This document shows, one piece after another, positions 46,434 to 57,139 of a stretch of 64,000 nt of DNA. Source of the DNA: Strongyloides papillosus (Eukaryota > Nematoda > Chromadorea > Rhabditida > Strongyloididae); assembly GCA_005656395.1 (NCBI GenBank), contig SRSI01000027.1:496001-560000 (forward strand). Reading direction: 5' to 3'. The notes beneath the pieces were generated by a model, which was not told the DNA's origin, ran no database searches, and saw only the letters and a program-made list of their open reading frames with translations. Within the stretch, counting starts at the first letter, position 1. Every line of letters begins with the position of its first letter. The translations under genes were made by a program, and so were the position numbers.

Positions 46434-47482
46434 GATGTATTAGAAATCGCGCCACTATATGCATTATTTGCGCCACTTCGAAAAAATCCAATCAAAAATT
46501 TATTTAATAAATAAAAAAATATAAATATGATAATAATCTAATAATTAATATTCCAATGCATATCCCATATTTTTTCTTTTTTTCCTTACTTTTAATGGTT
46601 TTGAGATAATTTCATGAGGTATATCATCAAAAGTATATTTTATGTGAGCACATTGAATACCATTAACCATACAAGTGCACATTGTGCCATCATTTAAATA
46701 TCCTATTGAAATCAATTTCTGAAAATCTTGAATTGTAGACCATGATTTGCTTCTATATCAATGTTATCATAAATGACTTTAACTTCATTTTCTTGCTTAA
46801 TTTTTTTAATTATATCTCTTACATGATCAGTAGAATTTGTATCTTTTTTATTGTTGGTATAACATATATTTCTTATTTGTTGTGATGACAAGTTTAACGT
46901 AAATTGTTGCTAAAATTAAAAACAATACCAAAATATTTGTTTGTTAACTTACAGAACGAAGAAAAACGTCAATTTGTGAAGGTGTTGCATTTGAAGAATA
47001 CATGTCCAATACTACTTTTTTAGTTTACTCGTCAATAGTAAATTTCTTAGATTCAAAGCAACTTTCATTATGACTAACGTCTAAAAAGCATTATCAAACA
47101 GCCTTTTCAAACTTACTATTTGATGATATTATATATACGTTAGCAGTAGGGATGAAAGTAGTACGAAAACGACTTTTACACTTTTCTTTTTTACATACAT
47201 AATAACAGAATTCACCTTTTGTTGTTTTTTTCCTCATACTTTCTGAAGCGATTTTATTTTCATACTCCTCTTTATTAATTGTGGAAAAGTAAGGAAAAAA
47301 TGATGACTGTTTGCTCGTCATATTGAAAAAAAATGAAAGACATTATTATTGATATCATATATATATATTATATTGCTTTAAAAATAATTACAATTTTAGA
47401 TTTTTTCTTTATGCAAATTGACGTTCATGTTATATATAGTGGCGGTATTAATGCATATAGTGGCGGACAAAATGTACATCCC
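46434..47482 (-). mobile_element. Mutator-like element with 9-bp target duplication
   Basis: Direct flank AAATGCTTG at 46425-46433 and 47483-47491. Terminal inverted repeats contain CGCCACTATATGCATTA followed by a second CGCCACT (46447-46480, and complement at about 47440-47468). A 9-bp duplication is the signature of the Mutator superfamily. At 1049 bp it lacks a full transposase and carries only a FLYWCH-like gene remnant. Confidence 0.8.
46560..47321 (-). pseudogene. FLYWCH-like gene remnant inside the Mutator-like element
   Basis: ATG at 47319-47321. Residues 28-70 contain MRKKTTKGEFCYYVCKKEKC followed by RFRTTF, a FLYWCH-like Cys pattern, with a downstream SHNES possibly supplying His. 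In-frame TGA, TAA and a later TAA interrupt it. A 43-bp intron (46910-46952, GTAAG...TTTAG) joins to LSSQQIRNICYTNNKKDT..., after which a frameshift leads to CMVNGIQCAHIKYTFDDIPHEI and a basic tail. FLYWCH modules are common in animal Mutator-like transposases, supporting the context. The gene is dead here. Its role is uncertain. Confidence 0.6.
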
Positions 47483-47738
47483 AAATGCTTGTTAGTATTT
47501 ATTATCAAGATTTTACTATTTATTAAAATTCTAAAATTACTATTGTTAAAAAATTATAGAGAAATGCCTACTACAAAAAAATCTTTATTTTTACTCATAA
47601 TTTACTTTTACATTGCTACTTTCTTTTATAAAAAAATTAAGCTATCAAACAACTATAGTATTATGGAAAAATATCGTTTAGAAGGAAGTTATTATTATTA
47701 TACTTAATCTAAAGTTATATTTTATAAAACTTTGTAAG

Positions 47739-48745
47739 TTAATTACTATTCAGAAGATATTTCCATTTATGTTTACACTTTGCCACTTGAAACCATTTTA
47801 AATTCTTTCTTTTGTTTACGTCATCTTTAAGTTTAATGTTTTTGAACCACTCAGCTAACTGCTTCTGAGGTCTTCCAACTGATGTTTTTCCTACTAATGG
47901 TTTGTTTTTACACACCCATATTTCTTCTACTATTCTTTTGGCTAGTCCATCTTTTTTCCGGATTTGATGGCCCATAAACCTTAGTTGTAGTTTCAGTATC
48001 TTATCTTCTACTGATGGTAATTCTGAGGTATTAATGTCATTATTATTTAAACATTTTCATATATGGTTTATAGTACCTTGTAATTGTTTTGGAGTATTTT
48101 TTAATAGTTGCCAAGCTTGAGCACCATATGTAGCTATTGAAAATAATATTTGCACTGTTAGTCTTCTTTTATCTTTATCTTTCAGTTTTTTCCATTCATT
48201 CTTATAAAAATGATACACAGACCACATTTTTTTCTTCCTTACTAATACTTCTTTATATTCTTGATTAGAAAAACTAACTTGTGCTCCAAGATATGTGAAC
48301 TGTTGAACTTGTTTAATTTTTGTACCATCTAGAGATTTTATCTTAACTTCATCTAGACACATAAGTTCAGTTTTCATAGAATGCAGTACTAATCTATGTT
48401 TCTTGGCAATTATTTCGAATAACACTAACATTTTTTGTGCATCTTCTTCTGATTCACCAATTAAACATGTATCATCTCCAAAGCAATAACTCCTGTATCA
48501 TTACCATTCATGTGAAAACATTTAATTTTTTTTTCTCAATTTACTTGCAAATTCTCTTACTATATGTTCCATAATAATTAAGAATAATGATGGTGACATG
48601 CTATCACCTTGACCAACACCTCGTTGAATAGGTATGCTGTATTTGTTATCAATATCTACAAATTTTGTCTCTTTTTGTATCGTTTCTACTGTAGAAATAA
48701 TGTGACCATCTACATTCAAATCATACATACTCTGGTATAACATTT
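47739..48745 (-). pseudogene. 5'-truncated LINE reverse transcriptase fragment
   Basis: Minus strand, starting in the palm: GVGQGDSMSPSLF (motif B), then after a disruption near 48500 FGDDTCLIGES (motif C, Asp pair intact), LHSMKTELMC, QFTYLGAQV (thumb boundary), ATYGAQAWQL and, after a stop near 48057, a C-terminal piece (GRPQKQLAEWF). This order matches RTE-like LINEs. It differs from the 22.4 kb element. The missing 5' half is typical of incomplete target-primed reverse transcription. Confidence 0.85.
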
Positions 48746-49560
48746 CTAAAGAAAGTTATGCCTTTTTTAAATAAAAATATATAGGAAAAATAGCATTTTC
48801 ATAAATCCCTAACGTTCTCTTAACATAAGGTTAAAAAACAATCTTAACATATGTTGTCGAAATAAAATTAGTGCTATCAGATGAATATAATATTATAAAT
48901 TTCAAAAAATATAAATGAAACTATGATGCTTAACTTAATCGCGTATCGTTCATGACATTATGTACAAAAAGATCGTAAACTAAATTATATATGGGGTTTC
49001 AACGATATCACCATAGACATTTGAAAGGATATAATTTTTCAAAATATAATATTTTTTATAATATTATTTTCACCTGATAGTTCACATTCTTTTCTAAACA
49101 TATTTCATGATTAGTTATTATTAATTTTAAGTAAAATTACTAAACATCAAACACTACTCATTTTTTAATTTCAAAAATAGCTTTTTGTTCCTTTTAATTA
49201 TTTTTATTAAATACAAGGAACAAATATACAACTACAATCTCTTATTAATCATTTTTTATATTATTAAATATTTGGTCACTTCATTATTACAAAAAAAGAT
49301 TTTTTTTTAAAAAACTTAGATTTATAAACTTGATAATTGCATTGAAAAATTTTTGTTACCTCATAGTTAATATTGTTTAAAGGAAAAATATTGCATGTAA
49401 CATTATAAAAACACAAAGATTTTTGAATAAAAAATTGTATATATGTAAAAAAAATTAGACTTGTAACAATTCAAACAAACAGGTATGTTTTGTATTACGA
49501 TTTCAATATATGTCTGTATAACATATTTTATATATTTTTTTGAATTGTAATCCAGATTGA
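48746..49560. other. AT-rich intergenic stretch
   Basis: Nothing recognised. Confidence 0.5.
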
Positions 49561-49800
49561 TCCTGGGGAACCCCTAAAGGGGTTCCAAATATAATAAATT
49601 ACACTTGAGGTTTTATTCAAACTTTTATTTAAGATAATTATATAATATAAAATAATATGTGTTGTCTGTTACAACTTACACAAAAAGTAAAGATAATTGT
49701 ATATAGTTAAAAAGTATGTTCTTTATATATTGTGCCTCCTAGTTATGTTCTCCTCTTTCTCTGGTATTTCTTTGACTCATACTTCTCTGGGGTTTACAGA
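49561..49800 (-). repeat. LTR-like repeat with GGAACCCC hairpin, third copy
   Basis: Perfect hairpin GGAACCCCTAAAGGGGTTCC (49568-49587). On the minus strand it shares AAATAAAAGTTTGAA, ATATAAAG and AACATAACTAGGAGG with the palindrome-arm copies at roughly 70% similarity by eye. Confidence 0.5.
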
Positions 49801-51269
49801 ATATTTCAGTGATAATTTTAGAAAAAAATATGTTATGATATTCATCATAATAAATATATTTATCATACAAATACAATGTATCATTTTTAGACTAATTTTT
49901 AATTATTTTTAAATAGTTTAGTAAATATAAGTTTTAGAAATTTAAAAATTTTATGGTAATAATAATTACAGAGAAATAACTATTTAACTACACAAGTATG
50001 ATTTATTTAAAATATAATTTTATTTTACACTTTTTATAATTAAAACATTTTAAAGTTTTTTTTTTGTTGTGAACAGATATAAATAATGCTTTTAAACTTC
50101 CATAAGTTTAATTTTTTAAAATGATCTTGAAAGATAATATGAAAAAGTGAATTATAATAATTCAAATTAATACACATTTTATTAAAGATACTATAATGTA
50201 TTAGTAAATCCACTTTATAAAAATTCTTAAAATTTTAGCTAAAAATAAAGTTAATTAATGTGTTTTTATAATTTAAATTACTATAAATTACTTTTTATAA
50301 TATCTTCCAAAATCATTTTAAAAAAATTGTTGTTTTTTGTTTATTTTTTTTTTAATTTAAGTTGAACAGATATTTCTAAAGATCAAGTATATCATTTGTT
50401 TATAAATAAAATTTATATAATGCATTATCAACATTTGAAAAAAACTGTCAATTACTTTATTTGAAAATACAACTCAAAAAACAATTAGTTTATAAAGGTT
50501 AACTAGAAAATTTAAAACAAACATAAATTCAAATACATTTTTTTAATTAATATGCCAAATAAATTAGGAAAAAAATAATAAAATAAACAATTTGTTATTA
50601 TTGTTATTAGATTGTTTAAAAAAATAAGTTTTGTTAAAACATTTGCAAGTTTAAAAAAACTTGACTTTTAAAAGAGTAATCCATAATATATTATAAATAA
50701 AAAGTTATACTCTAAGATGTTCATAATATTGTAAAAAAAAATTAAGATTTAATAAAGATTTGCATTACTCTAAAAAACAGTTGAGAAAAATATATATTTA
50801 ATTTGTATAAAATCATTATTGTTATAATTTTTATTATTCATTATGTTTTCCTGAGTAAAAAGGTCTGTAACCATTACACAAAACAATATAGTTTGCTTGA
50901 CTGATTACAATGTAAAATTTTTTATTTAAACAGTTTGAAATATTCATTTCACTAACAATATTGTGATTGCATTATTTAAGAAAATTTGAATTTAAATTTA
51001 ATTTGTAACCATTAGCAAACTATGCATGTTTGTCAAATTTATTGAAATATTGTAACAAAAATTTCTAATGTGTTTTTAATGTTTATTTTAAAGTATCCAT
51101 AACATTACTAATAATAGACATCTTTTAAAGCATCTTAAAGCATGCTGTAGAAGAGAATTTAGATTACTAGATGAATGTAATATTATAAAAATCTATAATT
51201 TATAGAAAAAGTTACATAATATTGAAAAATTAGAAAATCTTTTAATTCCTAGAAAAAAAAACATAATTT
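49801..51269. other. AT-rich stretch with patchy similarity to 2970-3570
   Basis: Scattered blocks (AAAATGATCTTGAAAGATAATAT, GTTTTGTTAAAACAT, CATAATATATTATAAA) match the palindrome arm, some inverted. No gene. Confidence 0.4.
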
Positions 51270-51515
51270 AATAACAATTTTTTATGTCTATATTTATTAA
51301 ATAATTAGTGGCCACCTTAAAATCGGAAAATTATATATATTAATTATTAACTTACTAATTAATATATTCTTTTACCTTTCTTAATTAACCGGCAAACGAG
51401 ATACAATATGACAATAAAATTACAATGAAATAATATAATGAAAATATGCTATTTATATTTAATAAGTCATCAAAATTCTTTTCGTTATAAGATGGTTCAA
51501 CTCTATCATGTTACT
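51270..51515 (-). repeat. 3' LTR of the 51270-54178 element
   Basis: 246 bp; no difference from the 5' LTR seen. Confidence 0.93.
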
Positions 51516-51595
51516 TCACCCTACTTAGAGAATCTTTAACGTAAAAGAATTTATCCATGTGACGATTTTTACTCAATTATTAGAAGGAAGAATCC

Positions 51596-52321
51596 TTAGA
51601 TTTTTAATATGACACTTAGGTTTTGATAATCAGGTTCTAAAATAATGTTCTTTTGACGACATACCGAACATTTTCTCAAGTAATCTAATATTTCTTTCAT
51701 TTTTGAAGGAATAAGAATTTCTATCAGCATCAAGCGTATTTTATCATATGTAGGACGATTGACTTTATTATAGAGAATGTCACAGATTGTTCCTTCAGGT
51801 GAATTTGATATATATATCATGTGTTTATTATCACTATCTAATTCATCCTTGACTTTATAAATACCATTATCTTTAAAAAAATTAAAATTTCGCCACTTAT
51901 CTTCATTTTCTTTTACAACTTTCAAAACTGTTTTTATTAAATGTTCTTCTGACCCCATCAATTGAGTGCGAATTTTAATAATTTTTGATTTATCACGACG
52001 TACTAACAAATTGCCAAGTTTTTTATCCAGCCATAACTGCTGTATCATACCATTTTTATCTTGAACATTGAGGAAGTCATGAGATTTTAAATATTCATTT
52101 AATCTAAATAGTGTGTGAGTCATAGGTTCAATGATGTTATTATTGAACAGTGTATAGAAATTTTGAAAATCACAAGATAACGTTGAAGTAGTCATTAATT
52201 TATTGTATTTGGATTTATTGATAATGTAGATATTTGATCCATTATCAATCATAGTTGTTAGTTTAATGTTGTTAGTCTGAATTATAAAGAAATAAAAGTC
52301 TTCAACATCAGGAGTTAATTG
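51596..52321 (-). CDS. Protease and integrase-fragment (Pol remnant), downstream of a readthrough-type TGA
   Basis: In the same frame as Gag, directly after its TGA. The first 25 codons lead into a retropepsin core, TTMIDNGSNIYIIN, in which the usual D(T/S)G is DNG. About 150 residues on, a segment ending YLRKCSVCRQKN resembles the CxxC end of the integrase HHCC finger, with the His ligands not evident. No RT motifs lie between, so a deletion joined protease to integrase in frame. The first ATG (52252) lies inside the protease core, so synthesis most plausibly depends on readthrough of the Gag stop. Confidence 0.75.
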   Translation of the reverse strand, partial: QLTPDVEDFYFFIIQTNNIKLTTMIDNGSNIYIINKSKYNKLMTTSTLSCDFQNFYTLFNNNIIEPMTHTLFRLNEYLKSHDFLNVQDKNGMIQQLWLDKKLGNLLVRRDKSKIIKIRTQLMGSEEHLIKTVLKVVKENEDKWRNFNFFKDNGIYKVKDELDSDNKHMIYISNSPEGTICDILYNKVNRPTYDKIRLMLIEILIPSKMKEILDYLRKCSVCRQKNIILEPDYQNLSVILKI

Positions 52322-53908
52322 TCAATCCAGACTATCAGTTTCTGAGGACGAAGATGAAACATATTTATTTTCTTCATTATTACTGCGTTCATCATTACAA
52401 GACGAATAATTTGCAGCAGGACGTTTGTTGTTTCTGTTGTTGTGAAAACCATGTTGTTTATTTTTTGTATTATAAGAATGTGATACTTGATCATTACTAA
52501 TATTATTTGTACCTTGCCAAACTTTATTATTACCATCAGAACCAAATTTAATATTAGATATATCATTCTTATCAAAGTTTAAGCCAGCTTTTTTATCACT
52601 TTTAATGTTTGTATTTGGAAAATGTCTATTGATATTTTTACCATTAGAAGAATGAGATGTTTGATGAAGTTGTCTTGTATAGCATATCAAATCCTGTAAA
52701 GTATTTGGTTGAAATCTCACAAGTAATAATTTGATATTTTCATTGGCTATACTGGCTCCTAATAACTCTGCCACTTTTCGTAAACGTTGTTGTTCACTCA
52801 TATGTGTATAAGCAATTTTGACCAGTTTCAACGACTTCTTAGCAAAACGTTCAATGTCTTGATGATGAGTAATTTTCTTGTCCTTTTTCATAAGCTTAAT
52901 TTCTATTTCAGCATTTTGAACAGAAACTTCATTATTAAAAGTATTTAATAAAAATTCCTTCAAATTGACATAAGTTTTCATCATTTTAAATTCGTGTATA
53001 TGATCTTCATATAGTTGAAAATCAATTTTTGACATTAGAATGAAACGTTTGTCAGCATCTTCAGATATTCCAAAATGATTGAAGTACATTTCAAGTATTG
53101 AAATCCATCCATTAATGTTTTCTCCACGAAATGGTTTTATCATCTTTTCAATTTGATAAGTTTTTGATAAGCGATTATCATTCATACCAATACCAACATG
53201 TTGAAGTTGAGGTTGATTATGAGATGAGAGATTTTGTTTGGTTGGATATCCACACTTACTTTGTATATCTTGATTATATGATTGTTCACTACTGTTATCA
53301 CTAATAGATTGGTTGTCATATCTAAGAGAGTCAACAGATTGAATCATTTCATGCTTTTGAACTATGGTATCACTGAGTAAGACAGTATTGATTTGATGTA
53401 CCTGTGACATAAGAGATTGCATATTTTTAGTCAACTCTATCATCATTGTTGTCATCATTTTTTGATTTTGTTCAAATTCACTACGTAGTTGAGAAATTTG
53501 AATATCGTAGTTGGTGGAATCCTTTAAAACATTAGAAGCAGAAGCCATTTTTGAACTAACAGTCTTCTTTGTTTGAACACCAGATTTAGCACTCTTAGGT
53601 GGTCTACCAACTTTTCTTTTTTGTTGTACAATTACCGTTTGTGGTGATTTAACGTATTGGTTGTTCTTTGACATAATGGGGGTAACGTTTCCACTAGCAG
53701 GTGAACCATTTTTTTCGGTTGAAGAATTGTCATTAAAATTACCAAATGCAGGTATAGTACTGTTCTCCATAGGGTTTAACTTTTTTCTTCCGTCAGGAGT
53801 AACATTGGCATAAACTGAGTCATAAATAAGATTTGAAGTATTCTCCTTGGGCATCATTTGTGTGCTCTCTCCGGGAGGAACTTTGGTACCATTAGATTTA
53901 TTATCCAT
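52322..53908 (-). CDS. Gag-like polyprotein with AT-hook
   Basis: 528 residues from ATG 53908, without interruption. The N-terminal third is polar and Asn/Ser-rich with an AT-hook-like KRKVGRPPKSAK (97-108). A possible coiled coil follows (about 130-185, ISQLRSEFEQ to QVHQINTVLL). Residues 250-400 resemble the helical Gag core of Ty3/Gypsy elements (IEKMIKPFRGENINGWISILEMYF, ADKRFILMSKI). No CCHC zinc knuckle is present; the C-terminus is Asn-rich and ends in a Ser/Asp tract. It stops at TGA 52322-52324 followed by CAATTA. Expected to form capsid-like particles. Confidence 0.85.
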   Translation of the reverse strand: MDNKSNGTKVPPGESTQMMPKENTSNLIYDSVYANVTPDGRKKLNPMENSTIPAFGNFNDNSSTEKNGSPASGNVTPIMSKNNQYVKSPQTVIVQQKRKVGRPPKSAKSGVQTKKTVSSKMASASNVLKDSTNYDIQISQLRSEFEQNQKMMTTMMIELTKNMQSLMSQVHQINTVLLSDTIVQKHEMIQSVDSLRYDNQSISDNSSEQSYNQDIQSKCGYPTKQNLSSHNQPQLQHVGIGMNDNRLSKTYQIEKMIKPFRGENINGWISILEMYFNHFGISEDADKRFILMSKIDFQLYEDHIHEFKMMKTYVNLKEFLLNTFNNEVSVQNAEIEIKLMKKDKKITHHQDIERFAKKSLKLVKIAYTHMSEQQRLRKVAELLGASIANENIKLLLVRFQPNTLQDLICYTRQLHQTSHSSNGKNINRHFPNTNIKSDKKAGLNFDKNDISNIKFGSDGNNKVWQGTNNISNDQVSHSYNTKNKQHGFHNNRNNKRPAANYSSCNDERSNNEENKYVSSSSSETDSLD

Positions 53909-53932
53909 TTTTAAATATAGACGGAGGGCTCC

Positions 53933-54178
53933 AATAACAATTTTTTATGTCTATATTTATTAAATAATTAGTGGCCACCTTAAAATCGGAAAATTATATA
54001 TATTAATTATTAACTTACTAATTAATATATTCTTTTACCTTTCTTAATTAACCGGCAAACGAGATACAATATGACAATAAAATTACAATGAAATAATATA
54101 ATGAAAATATGCTATTTATATTTAATAAGTCATCAAAATTCTTTTCGTTATAAGATGGTTCAACTCTATCATGTTACT
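53933..54178 (-). repeat. 5' LTR of the 51270-54178 element
   Basis: 246 bp, same as 51270-51515. The Gag ATG follows only 25 bp inside, so the leader is extremely short. Confidence 0.93.
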
Positions 54179-54182
54179 ATTT

Positions 54183-56807
54183 GAAAACTTTTAAATACAT
54201 TAAAAATTTATCTTTTTTACTTATCTTTAAAAATTTTTATGTAAGATTTTAAGATTTTAGGTAGGTATAAGATTATTAAAATACGTTGACACTGGAAAAA
54301 TTACATTTAAAAATATTATAATAACTTCTTTGACTTTAATTGTACTAAAATTTTTTCTTTGTTTTGTTAATATATGAGATTATTTGTTGAATATTTTCTA
54401 TTTTCGCCATATGAATCAAGAACATTACAAATCTTACACTAATTAAAAAATTCTATTAAACCTGTAGTTATATTGAATTTAAAAAGGCTCTAGATACTTC
54501 AATGATATTCATTATGATTAAAATTCAAATGCTTATTCTCTTCATCAATTTTTGAAATTTCTGCTGTTTTTTTCATAAAGTGAAATTATTATTTGACGAT
54601 TCTTTTACATTTTTTTGTTAGCATTTGAAATAAGGGTCTCTACTTTTTTAATACCTTTGAACTGAAATTTTACATGTATAGATTCAGTATTTGATAGAAT
54701 ATTTCCATGTTTTCATTTTTTAAATTATACTAAATTGAAACAAATTCTTATTTTTTAATATGGTTTAAAAAGAATTTACTGTGATTTATAGAATCTCTGT
54801 TTGCTACAGTTTTATTCAAAATAATCAACTAAACAAAATATCAAAAAAATTAAATTATTTGTAATATGCAATTTAAAAGTAAAGATTAATTTATAATATT
54901 TTATCTTGGCTATACATATTTTAATATTTATGATCATTTTTCAATGTAAATTTTATGTGATTTTAATCCACAAAATCTTTAAAACTTTATACAAGGAACT
55001 ATATATTTTTCATATCCATTGGCTTTCATAGATTCTCATATCTATTGATATATAAAATATTTTTTTATTATTAAGAAATATGATTTAAAATAAGAGCAAA
55101 TGTATTATGTAAGTCTTTGTTTTACTAGTATACTTTTATTCATATATTAGATTTTGATAAAAGAAAAACAAATCTTGATTACTATATTATCTAATTTATT
55201 AATTATAAAAGTAGCGCCATTTTAATTATTTAATAATTTATAATTTTTTTTGTTTTAAAACATTAAGCAATTGCAGTCGTTATTATGAGATAATCTTACA
55301 TTTATTGTTAAAGATAAAATATGGATGTTTTTGTAAAAAACATTTTATATGCATTGTTGCAATTTGATAAGGACATTATAATATTTATCTGATTAAGATA
55401 ATATTACTTTAAAAATAATAAAAGCGATAGTATCATAGTCATAATTTATTATCGCTCCTATTTGTGATAAAGGATTAATTATTATTAAATATTCTAAGAA
55501 TAAATTACTTATATCATAAATGTCCTTCTCTATAATTTAAAGCTACACTTTTTTCAATAATGTCATGAACAAAATTTTAAACTGTTAAATTAGCATTCAA
55601 TTTTAAAAAATTTTGTGAAATAATTTAAGTACGTGTTGAAAAAGCTATTTAAAATTTTTGACTAAGGAGATTTTAAATTTTTAAAATATTTATTAAGACT
55701 AAAAAAAGTAGATACTAAAAGTTTTTGAAATATACAAAACATTTATTATTTTGAATTTGCATCTGATACTATGCTGTTGTCACAAAATATTCTTCTGAAA
55801 TCTACCTTAACTTTTTAGTAAGATAAAACTTGGTGTCATAATTTACAAAACAACATTATAAAGTAGTTTGAAATATACAACCTCACTTCCGAGAGTCTTT
55901 GACAATAGTTTTTACTGTTAGAGAAAAAGAATTGAAACAGTACTTTAGGTAGCAAATACCCCGTAGTAAGAAGAAGAACATTTTTTAACAGGTTTTTGCT
56001 AAAGAGTTAAATATTCCTGCACAAGAAAAAAATTATTCATAGCGAGGACTTGTTAGAAAAATTTATATTCTTAACAAGTTATATTAATCCCTTGACAAAG
56101 AATTAAAAATTTTAAAATCAAAAATGAAAGATCAATCTATTTCAAGTCTCACTATTTGTAGGTATTATTCAATGATTAAGAATTAATTCTGTCATATATA
56201 CATACAATATGTTCGACACACAACTTTAAACCCGAATGAATCATTGACTACTGGTCCTTTTTGATTCTACCGATGTACCTGAAATTAAAAGAAATTTTTA
56301 ATGAGAATTGACTTTACATATAATTACATGTAAACCTTGCTGCTAATTACTAAACTAGATTAGTTTAATTTAATACTCAAAGGTTTACTTCCTTCCACTT
56401 TAAGAATTTTTTTGGTTCATTTTAATTATAACATTATTATAATATTCAAAAAAATTAGCACAAAAGGCTAGTAAAAAACTGACAATAAAAACTTTAAAAA
56501 AAAAGTATTATACATAAGCTAATTCAGAAGGAAATAGTTTATTTAAAACAAAACAACAAATAACAAGCAAAAAAAGTGAAAAAAAATTATTTTTAATCTT
56601 TTTTTCTATGCTTAATGTACTTATCTAAACATTTTTATCAATATTAAAAATGTTGTTTAATCATTCAAACTTTGATTAATTTTTTAGTAAAATAGAAATT
56701 TTAAAGTCATCACAAATGTTTTTAATCTTCTTCTAGTACCATTTAATATTATCGTTCTTATATTGGATTCTAATACTTTTTGTTATTATTTCTTCATAAA
56801 ATATAAT
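54183..56807. other. Long AT-rich intergenic stretch
   Basis: No gene, RNA or transposon terminus recognised on either strand. Frames are short and low-complexity. Confidence 0.6.
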
Positions 56808-56965
56808 CATAGTCATACTAAAAAAATGTACATTTGCTTCGTCAGTTTTATTTCTTGTCAAGGAGTTAATAAAGACCGACACTGGTATAAGATATAGTCA
56901 TATTTTACTAAAAAATGTAGAATTTCTTTATTAATTTTACTTCTTGTCAAGGAATTATCAGGAGC
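56808..56965. repeat. Two-copy imperfect tandem repeat, about 85 bp
   Basis: ATAGTCATA...CTAAAAAATGTA...TTATTTCTTGTCAAGGAGTTA is repeated with changes at about 56893-56960. Confidence 0.55.
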
Positions 56966-57003
56966 TATCTACCTGGTAATCACTAAAATTTTAAACTTCA
57001 GGC

Positions 57004-57135
57004 AGTAATAAATTTTATTGGAAAACACTGTCTATTATAAAAAGTCAATGTAATTAAAATATTTAGTCATTTAGATTTGGGTCTTGAGGGTTGACAGGGT
57101 TTCCCCTCAAGACAATAATATGCAATATTATTACT
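57004..57135. repeat. Solo LTR of the 9180-11265 family
   Basis: 132 bp differing from the 9180-9311 LTR by one base (TGCAATATT for TGGAATATT) in my comparison. It is flanked by the perfect 4-bp duplication AGGC (57000-57003, 57136-57139), as expected after recombination between two LTRs of a full insertion. Confidence 0.95.
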
Positions 57136-57139
57136 AGGC

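Larger units (their letters stand above)
51270..54178 (-). mobile_element. Non-autonomous LTR retroelement with Gag-TGA-protease frame
   Basis: 2909 bp with two apparently identical 246-bp LTRs and target duplication ATTT (51266-51269, 54179-54182). On the minus strand the LTR starts AGTAACATGATAG and ends TTGTTATT. A purine-rich tract (AAGTAGGGTGA) precedes the 3' LTR. RT and RNase H are missing. Confidence 0.93.

Noticed and set aside
47333..47707. 124-codon plus-strand frame
   Set aside because: It crosses the end of the Mutator-like element and its target duplication and encodes low-complexity Ile/Leu/Tyr. Not a real gene.
55880..56290. Slightly less AT-rich patch that might encode a short protein
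   Set aside because: All frames have several stops within 60 codons and no motif was recognisable.
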